Positions 58,696-64,000 of a stretch of DNA of 64,000 bases are shown here, in pieces. Source of the stretch: CAYPGJ01 sp964638515 (GTDB lineage Bacteria; Planctomycetota; Phycisphaerae; Phycisphaerales; UBA1924); the NCBI GenBank assembly GCA_964638515.1, contig CAZWZL010000003.1:50276-114275 (forward strand). Direction: 5' to 3'. Position numbers and translations under genes: made by a program. Below the pieces are notes generated by a model. That model made no database searches, was not told the origin of the DNA, and saw only the letters and a program-made list of their open reading frames with translations. Numbering within the stretch: position 1 is the stretch's first letter; the number at the start of each line of letters is the position of its first letter.

Positions 58696-59121
58696 ATGGC
58701 CATGCGAACGCCACGGTTGCAACTGGTCATGGTCGCCACTTTGCTGATGGTCTCCTGCACCAAGAACATCTCAGACAAGTCCGTGAACATTCTTGACGTC
58801 CAGCAGATGGCCAAGATCCACGCCCGGGACTCCAAGAGCGTCCTCATCATCGACACCAGATCCGCGGACGCCTACGCCGCGGGCCACATCCCAGGCGCCC
58901 GCCACATGCGCCTTCCCGAGGTCCGGGAAGACGACCGAGACCCCTCCCTCGATCGATTCAAGCAGATCGTTGTGTACGGCCAGAACCCCGGCTCTGCCCC
59001 AGCCATGGCCATGGCCAAACGCCTCCTCTCCGCCGGCTACTCCGACGTCGTCCTCTTCAAGCCCGGCTTCGACGCCTGGAAGACCTCAGGCTTCCCCATC
59101 GAGCCCCCGCCCGCTAACTGA
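58696..59121 (+). CDS. Rhodanese-like lipoprotein without catalytic Cys
   Basis: The 141-residue product has a lipobox signal (LLMVSC, C21) and a rhodanese domain: LIIDTRSADAYAAGHIPGAR and FKPGFDAWKTSGFP. At the active-site loop VVYGQNPGSAPA the catalytic Cys is replaced by G95, so it should not carry sulfane sulfur and may only bind proteins or ligands. It is divergent from the DsbD-alpha-like gene, 43 bases between start codons, so they may share control. Confidence 0.83.
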   Translation: MAMRTPRLQLVMVATLLMVSCTKNISDKSVNILDVQQMAKIHARDSKSVLIIDTRSADAYAAGHIPGARHMRLPEVREDDRDPSLDRFKQIVVYGQNPGSAPAMAMAKRLLSAGYSDVVLFKPGFDAWKTSGFPIEPPPAN

Positions 59122-59253
59122 CCGACCCGGCCCGCCGCGCACTTCTCACCCAACGCGCCCGCGCTCTCCGATACCTCTATCCGATCGCGCCCCCGGCCTA
59201 CCGTTCAACGCCGGATCCACGCGCCACCCAATCCTCGAAAAGGAGCGACCGGC

Positions 59254-60612
59254 ATGGACGCCTTCGTCATCCACGGCGGCAAGCCTCTCAAGGGCGACAT
59301 CACCATCAACGGCTCGAAAAACTCCGCGCTCCCCATCCTCACCGCCGCGCTCCTCACCGATCAGCCCGTCACACTCCACGCCGTCCCGAAGCTCGCCGAC
59401 ATCGCGAACATGCTCCGCCTCCTCGCCGAACTCGGGTGCGAGTCGCGCGATGAGCACGAGCACGACGGCGCCCTCTCGCTCACCCTCCAGACCCTCTCCA
59501 CCGACAATTCGCACGCACGCTACGACGTCGTCAAGACCATGCGAGCCTCCATCTGCGTGCTCGGCCCGCTCCTCGCCGCGCGAGGCGAGGCCCGCGTCTC
59601 CCTCCCGGGCGGGTGCGCCATCGGGCAACGCCCCGTTGACCTCCACCTCCGCGGGCTCGAAGCCCTCGGCGCCGAAATCACACTCGACGGCGGCGACATC
59701 GTCGCTCGCGCACCATCCGGGCCGAACGGACGACGACGCCTCCGCGCCGCCACCGTCTTCTTGGGCGGCCCTTTCGGCTCCACGGTCCTCGGCACCGCCA
59801 ACGTCATGGCCGCGGCCTGCCTCGCCAAGGGAACCACCACCATCGAGTGCGCGGCCTGCGAGCCCGAAGTCGTCGATCTCGCGATCCTCCTCAACGCGAT
59901 GGGCGCCCGCATCTCCGGCGCCGGCTCGCCGCGCATCACCATCGAAGGCGTCGACGCGCTCGGCCCGGCCGAGCACACCGTCATTCCCGACCGCATCGAA
60001 GCCGCCACCTACATGATGGCTTCCGCGATCACCAACGGACGGGTCACCCTGCACAACTGCCCGCTCGACGCGCTGCTCGCCGTCGTCGACCGCCTCAACG
60101 AAGCCGGCGTCAAGGTCGACACCATCGACCACACCGACCCGATGCGCGCCACCTGCCAGATCACGCTCCCCGGCGGACGCCCGGCCCTCCGGCCGGTCCA
60201 AGCGACCACCCAGCCACACCCCGGCTTCCCCACCGACGCGCAAGCGCAACTCATGGCCCTGCTCTGCTTCGCCCGAGGCAACTCAGTCGTCACCGAGAAG
60301 ATCTTCCCCGAACGCTTCTTGCACGCGGCAGAACTCACCCGAATGGGCGCGCAGATCTTCCGCCAGGGACCAACCTGCGTCGTCTCAGGCGTGGATCGGC
60401 TCGTCGGCGCGCCCGTCATGGCCTCCGACCTCCGCGCTTCCGCCGGACTCATCCTCGCCGCGCTCGCTGCCGAGGGAACCACCACCGTTCATCGCGTCTA
60501 CCACCTCGATCGAGGCTATCACCGGATGGAAACGCGCCTCGCCGCCCTCGGCGCCCGAATCGAGCGCGTTGACGCCAACGAACTCGACCCCTCATCCATG
60601 GCCAGCGCATAG
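59254..60612 (+). CDS. murA: UDP-N-acetylglucosamine 1-carboxyvinyltransferase
   Basis: MurA transfers enolpyruvate from PEP to UDP-GlcNAc, the first committed step of peptidoglycan synthesis. The 452-residue protein has K22-N23 in INGSKNSALPIL, the fosfomycin-target Cys C121 in LPGGCAIGQRPVDLH, and the closing HRVYHLDRGYHRMETRLAALGA. The length is slightly above the usual 420. AAGGAG lies nine bases before the ATG. It indicates a peptidoglycan-containing cell. The gene stands alone, converging on ptsH. Confidence 0.96.
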   Translation: MDAFVIHGGKPLKGDITINGSKNSALPILTAALLTDQPVTLHAVPKLADIANMLRLLAELGCESRDEHEHDGALSLTLQTLSTDNSHARYDVVKTMRASICVLGPLLAARGEARVSLPGGCAIGQRPVDLHLRGLEALGAEITLDGGDIVARAPSGPNGRRRLRAATVFLGGPFGSTVLGTANVMAAACLAKGTTTIECAACEPEVVDLAILLNAMGARISGAGSPRITIEGVDALGPAEHTVIPDRIEAATYMMASAITNGRVTLHNCPLDALLAVVDRLNEAGVKVDTIDHTDPMRATCQITLPGGRPALRPVQATTQPHPGFPTDAQAQLMALLCFARGNSVVTEKIFPERFLHAAELTRMGAQIFRQGPTCVVSGVDRLVGAPVMASDLRASAGLILAALAAEGTTTVHRVYHLDRGYHRMETRLAALGARIERVDANELDPSSMASA

Positions 60613-60632
60613 CCCCCGCCCGAGGCCGACGC

Positions 60633-60905
60633 TCAATCCTCCCCGAACTTCCCCTCCACCAGCGACCGCAGACGCTCCACCGCCTGCTCCGCGTCCTCTC
60701 CCTCCGCCGAGATCTCCAACTCCGTTCCCTTGGTGGCCGCGAGCATCATCACCTGCATGATGCTCTTGCCGTCCACCTCCTGATCGCCGCGCTTGACCGT
60801 GACCCGGGCCTTGCAGCCCACGGCGACGTCCACGAACGCCATCGCGGGCCGCGCGTGCAGCCCGAGCCGATTCAGAATCGTCACCCTCACGCTCGAGCGC
60901 TGCAA
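60633..60905 (-). CDS. ptsH: HPr-family phosphocarrier protein
   Basis: The 90-residue protein has the phosphorylated H17 in LGLHARPAM and S48 in DGKSIMQVM, the site for regulatory kinase in some bacteria. It would take phosphate from enzyme I and pass it to EIIA proteins, here probably PtsN, just upstream. The TTG start has GAGG eight bases before it. The set hpf-ptsN-ptsH is the well-known nitrogen-PTS group, so this may be an NPr-type protein. Confidence 0.94.
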   Translation of the reverse strand: MQRSSVRVTILNRLGLHARPAMAFVDVAVGCKARVTVKRGDQEVDGKSIMQVMMLAATKGTELEISAEGEDAEQAVERLRSLVEGKFGED

Positions 60906-60926
60906 CGCCTGAACCTCGCTTCCGTC

Positions 60927-61403
60927 TCAACCGCCCCCGTGCTGCGCGTCCGCCTCTCGCAACAATTCCAGCACGTCGTCCCGGCTCTGCGCCTGCCGCA
61001 GAAACTTGCGGAACATCTCGTAGCTGAGGTGCTTGAAGATGACTTCCATCGCGCGAAGGTGCTCCTCCGGCTTCTCCGCCGGGCTCACCAGCAGGAACAC
61101 CGAGTGCACCGGCGACTTGTCCAACGCGTTGAAGTCCACACCCGACTGACTCAGCCCGATCGCCAGGCTCACCCCGGGGTGCTTCTCACGCTTCACGTGA
61201 GGCACGGCCACGCCCTTCCCGAAGCCCGTCGACCCGCGCTTCTCCCGCTCCAGCACCGCCTTCACCACCTCGTCGCGCCACGCCTGCCGCAGCGTGCCCG
61301 CCGACACCAGCGCATCCACCAACTCCGCAACGACCTCGTCGCGCTGTGTGCTGGCCAGCGACGGCGTCACCGCCTGGGCTACAACAATCTCACTCAGCTT
61401 CAT
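60927..61403 (-). CDS. ptsN: PTS EIIA component (PtsN/fructose type)
   Basis: The 158-residue EIIA has the phosphorylated H69 in GVAVPHVKREKH, as in EIIA-Ntr and fructose EIIA domains. With ptsH downstream and hpf upstream, it matches the regulatory nitrogen PTS, which links phosphate state to transport and sigma-54 or stress control and does not import sugar. Length equals E. coli PtsN (163). No rpoN is in the window. Confidence 0.93.
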   Translation of the reverse strand: MKLSEIVVAQAVTPSLASTQRDEVVAELVDALVSAGTLRQAWRDEVVKAVLEREKRGSTGFGKGVAVPHVKREKHPGVSLAIGLSQSGVDFNALDKSPVHSVFLLVSPAEKPEEHLRAMEVIFKHLSYEMFRKFLRQAQSRDDVLELLREADAQHGGG

Positions 61404-61439
61404 GGCACGCTCTTCCAGTTCCGCCCACGTTCGACGCGC

Positions 61440-61736
61440 TCAACGGCGCTCTCGCAGCTTCTCTTTGTGGTCCCTCAGCAAACGCGACGACTTGTCCACC
61501 GCCTGATCGATGCACGCGTACACGTCCGGCCCGTCCACGTGCACGACAAAGTCGTCATGCCCGACCACGTCCGCGATCACCTCGACCCGAAACGCCCCGT
61601 GCGGCTCCTTGTCGAGCACGCACCGGACCTGCTGCAAACCATCGAAGAACTTCGACAGCCTCTCGCACTTCTCCTCCGCATACCGAACAATCGCCGGCGT
61701 CAGATCCACGTGCTTTCCGGTGACGTCAATCCTCAT
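61440..61736 (-). CDS. hpf: Ribosome hibernation-promoting factor, short form
   Basis: The 98-residue protein starts MRIDVTGKHVDLTPAIVRYAEEK, typical for the ribosome-associated inhibitor/HPF family, with basic LRDHKEKLRERR at its end. It binds the 30S subunit and helps to store idle ribosomes. It lacks the C-terminal dimer domain of long HPF. Its ATG has AGGAGAGG just before it. The neighbours DUF502 and ptsN suggest a four-gene transcript. Confidence 0.92.
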   Translation of the reverse strand: MRIDVTGKHVDLTPAIVRYAEEKCERLSKFFDGLQQVRCVLDKEPHGAFRVEVIADVVGHDDFVVHVDGPDVYACIDQAVDKSSRLLRDHKEKLRERR

Positions 61737-61771
61737 GTCCTCTCCTGATGCTGCAGTGGCCACCTCGCGCG

Positions 61772-62674
61772 TCATGATCCCTCAACAACGCGCCCGATCC
61801 CCATCTTCGCCGAACCCGAGCCCGCTGCCAACCCGCCCTTCGAGCCCCCCTGGGGCAACGCTCCCTTCTCTCCCCGATCCGGAGGGAGCAGCACCCCGCC
61901 AGACACGACGAATTTGAACGCCTCATCGATCGACATGGCCAACTCGACCACCTCGTCCTTCGGGACCGTGATCGTGAACCCCGTCACCGGCGTCGGCGTG
62001 CTCGGGATGAACACCGTCATGCACTCCCGCCCCACCACCCTCTCCATCGCCGGGATCGCCGGCCCCGTGCCCAGCCCCACCGTGTAGATCCCCTTGCGCG
62101 GATACTCCACCATCACCACCCGGTTGAAATCGATCTGACGCTGGCCGAGCACGAAATCCACCAGCTGCTTCACGCTCGGATACACCTGCTTGAACACCGG
62201 CAGGCGCGTCACCCACTTCTCCACGCGCTCGTACATCCGCCGCCCGAGAAACCCACCAAGCACCAAGCCGACCATGTACAAGAGAACGACCGCCACCACC
62301 AGACCGATCAGCCGCAGGTACCACCGGTCGTTCCAATACTGACGGAGATTCTCCGCGCGGATCTGCTTGCGAAGCCCCTCGTCGGTCACGCTCAGCTGGC
62401 CGGCGGCACGACGCTGATCGCGCGCTGCCGCGAGCTTGTCCGGCGGAACCGAGAACCACTCGGGCAAACCGGAGTCGGGAAGCACTCTGGGCGCCACCAC
62501 CACCAACGCCTGCCGAAGCCCCGAATTGATCGGCTCCGCCACGTTCCGCTGGACGAACTGAAACGCCGCCCACAGCAGCCACAGCGTGAGCACCGACGGG
62601 AGCATGATCGTCAGCCCACGCAGAAAGAACCGCTTGAAATCCCCCGAGAATGTGCGATGTGTCGGCTTGCTCAT
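61772..62674 (-). CDS. DUF502 family membrane protein
   Basis: The 300-residue protein has two membrane segments, GLTIMLPSVLTLWLLWAAFQFV (read as two parts, about 20-41) and LIGLVVAVVLLYMVGLVLGGFLG (about 124-146), followed by the soluble DUF502 part with VFKQVYPSVKQLVDFV and VFIPSTPTPVTGF, all typical for this widespread family of unknown role. It precedes hpf by 35 bases. A Shine-Dalgarno AGGAG lies four bases before the ATG. The C-tail is Gly-rich. Confidence 0.9.
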   Translation of the reverse strand: MSKPTHRTFSGDFKRFFLRGLTIMLPSVLTLWLLWAAFQFVQRNVAEPINSGLRQALVVVAPRVLPDSGLPEWFSVPPDKLAAARDQRRAAGQLSVTDEGLRKQIRAENLRQYWNDRWYLRLIGLVVAVVLLYMVGLVLGGFLGRRMYERVEKWVTRLPVFKQVYPSVKQLVDFVLGQRQIDFNRVVMVEYPRKGIYTVGLGTGPAIPAMERVVGRECMTVFIPSTPTPVTGFTITVPKDEVVELAMSIDEAFKFVVSGGVLLPPDRGEKGALPQGGSKGGLAAGSGSAKMGIGRVVEGS

Positions 62675-62758
62675 AGCGCTCCTGCCCCCGCCCGATTGGG
62701 GCGAGAAGTTTACGACCACCCCTGACAAACAGCAATCATTCCGATCCCGCGCTTCCCG

Positions 62759-64000
62759 CTACCGCGCCACCAGCACCACGAGAACCGTCTCGCGCTTGCG
62801 CCCGCGACGCACCGACACCTCAACCTCGTCGCCGACCGCGTACGACGAGAGCGCCTGCACCAGTTCCTGCATGGTGGGGGTCGCCACGCCACCCAGCCCG
62901 GCGATTACGTCCCCCGGCCATAACTTGTTGCCCGGCCTGAAGCCGCGCTCATCCTCGACGGCTTCCACGCGCGGGCCATCCCCGTCTCCCGGGCCGACCA
63001 CCACGCCGAGGCTCGCGTCTCCCGCGCCCAACCGCTCCGCGACCTCCGGAAGCTCCCGCGCCCAGAGGCGATACCGGCGCTCCACTTCGGGCATCGGAAC
63101 CCCGAACACCTGCTCGAAGGCGGCCCGTTCAGGGTCCTCGGCCTTCTCGACAAATGCCTGTTCGTACGCCAGGAGCCAATCCACAAGTTGTTGTTGGGAC
63201 GAGAGATACAGAAAGATGCCACGGGCCTGGGCGTAGTGCGCCACGGGGCGGAGCGTGCTGAATCGCTCTTTGGGCATCACGAACAGGTCCGGCCAGGGGA
63301 CGAGGGTGTTGTGGCGGGCGAGGCGTTTGAGGATGTTGGTGCGCCAAGATGGCCCGGGGAGATCGCCGGCAAAGTCTTCGGGGAGCGATCCTAAACCCTC
63401 CTGCATCCAGAAGTTATGGCGCTGGCCGAGGCGGGCCATGCGGCGGTAATGCAGCAGGTGCATGAACTCGTGCCGAAGGGAGGAGCCGATGTCCTGCGCG
63501 ACGAGCAGGCGGCGGTCGTGGTCGTAGATGCCGCCGACACCCGCGAGGGGAACGAATTTCACGTAATCCTCTGGTGTTGGGAGGATTACGGTGACCCAGT
63601 GGGGCGTGGATTCGGGGGTGTCGGGCCAGACGTGGACGGAGGCCCAGCGGTGGACGCGGGCGATTTCGGCGCGGGCGGAGGCCAGGGCCGCGTCGTCCAT
63701 CGCGCAGAGGAAGTTGAGTCGTAATTCGTTGTCTTGCAATGCTTTGTATCGAGGTCCGAGGCTGGCCACGGCGGCGTCGAGATCGGCTTTGGCGCGGGCG
63801 TCGAGGATGTCGGGGCGGGCCTTGAGGATGACCTGGAAGCGCTGAAGGGGGCGGAGGGAGGAAAGGTGGGGGTCGGCGGCGAGATGATCAAAATCCGTAA
63901 AGCCTTGGGAGAGCGACTCTTCCAGCGAGGCGAGCGCGAGCTCGGGGTTGCCTTCGAGGGCGTGGACGCAGGCGAGGTTGTAGTGGAGGGCCCAGTCGGA
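62759..64000 (-). CDS. TPR-HExxH-PDZ protein, cut by the window edge
   Basis: The reading frame stays open to the right end of the window, so the start lies beyond it; at least 413 residues are seen. The first visible part is TPR-like (WALHYNLACVHALEGNPELA). Then comes a peptidase-like domain with LRHEFMHLLHYRRMA, HExxH form, followed by NFWMQEGLGSLPED, a possible third zinc-ligand Glu. The last 90 residues are a PDZ domain (GFRPGNKLWPGDVIAGLGG, ending VRRGRKRETVLVVLVAR). It resembles DUF1570-type putative proteases with fused TPR and PDZ parts. The gap to the DUF502 gene (84 bases) holds no gene. Confidence 0.8.
   Translation of the reverse strand, partial: SDWALHYNLACVHALEGNPELALASLEESLSQGFTDFDHLAADPHLSSLRPLQRFQVILKARPDILDARAKADLDAAVASLGPRYKALQDNELRLNFLCAMDDAALASARAEIARVHRWASVHVWPDTPESTPHWVTVILPTPEDYVKFVPLAGVGGIYDHDRRLLVAQDIGSSLRHEFMHLLHYRRMARLGQRHNFWMQEGLGSLPEDFAGDLPGPSWRTNILKRLARHNTLVPWPDLFVMPKERFSTLRPVAHYAQARGIFLYLSSQQQLVDWLLAYEQAFVEKAEDPERAAFEQVFGVPMPEVERRYRLWARELPEVAERLGAGDASLGVVVGPGDGDGPRVEAVEDERGFRPGNKLWPGDVIAGLGGVATPTMQELVQALSSYAVGDEVEVSVRRGRKRETVLVVLVAR

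Overview
The window looks like chromosomal DNA of a high-GC planctomycete, most likely of the Phycisphaerae. The grounds are indirect: GC-rich sequence throughout, many proteins with prepilin-type N-termini (including very large ones), a secreted metalloprotease ending in dockerin-like calcium repeats, and an arginine decarboxylase paired with a deoxyhypusine-synthase-family protein. I see no rRNA, CRISPR array, phage gene or insertion sequence. Starts are often GTG or TTG, and many neighbouring genes overlap by 4 bases.

Left part (1-5.1 kb): a secreted helical protein of unknown function, a DegT/DnrJ/EryC1/StrS aminotransferase, an orphan pseudopilin-like protein, tRNA-Tyr and tRNA-Thr, and a secreted HExxH protein. 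From 5.3 to 14.6 kb lies a metal-efflux island read rightward: a small secreted Cys-rich protein, a CusC-type outer-membrane channel, a CusB-type adaptor with two heavy-metal-binding modules, a CusA-type RND pump with extra membrane segments, a periplasmic protein made of four CP-CCxxC modules, and a membrane protein with a fifth such module.

From 14.6 to 23.7 kb the genes run leftward: DNA photolyase, a methyltransferase, the polyamine pair (SpeA plus DHS-like), an HhH-GPD DNA glycosylase, a class I glutamine amidotransferase, a lipoprotein and a second methyltransferase. From 23.8 to 35.5 kb is a mixed housekeeping stretch: amidohydrolase, M43-like protease, FolM-like reductase, tRNA-Leu, acyl-CoA synthetase, SPOR lipoprotein, DnaJ-type chaperone, endonuclease III, RecX and a rhodanese.

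From 35.5 to 53.3 kb, all leftward, is a type II secretion / type IV pilus-like cluster. It has two PilB/GspE ATPases with MshEN-like N-termini, PilT, GspF/PilC, and six prepilin-type proteins, four of them joined to the gene upstream by 4-base overlaps. The last one is a GspK-like protein of about 1,626 residues. No secretin, prepilin peptidase or GspL/M/PilMNO gene is in the window.

The right part (53.4-64 kb) holds a stand-alone CoaB, a TPR lipoprotein, fructosamine kinase, low-molecular-weight tyrosine phosphatase, an HscB-like J-protein, a periplasmic thiol-redox group (redoxin, DsbD-alpha-like protein, Cys-less rhodanese lipoprotein), MurA, the set DUF502-hpf-ptsN-ptsH, and a TPR/HExxH/PDZ protein running off the right edge.
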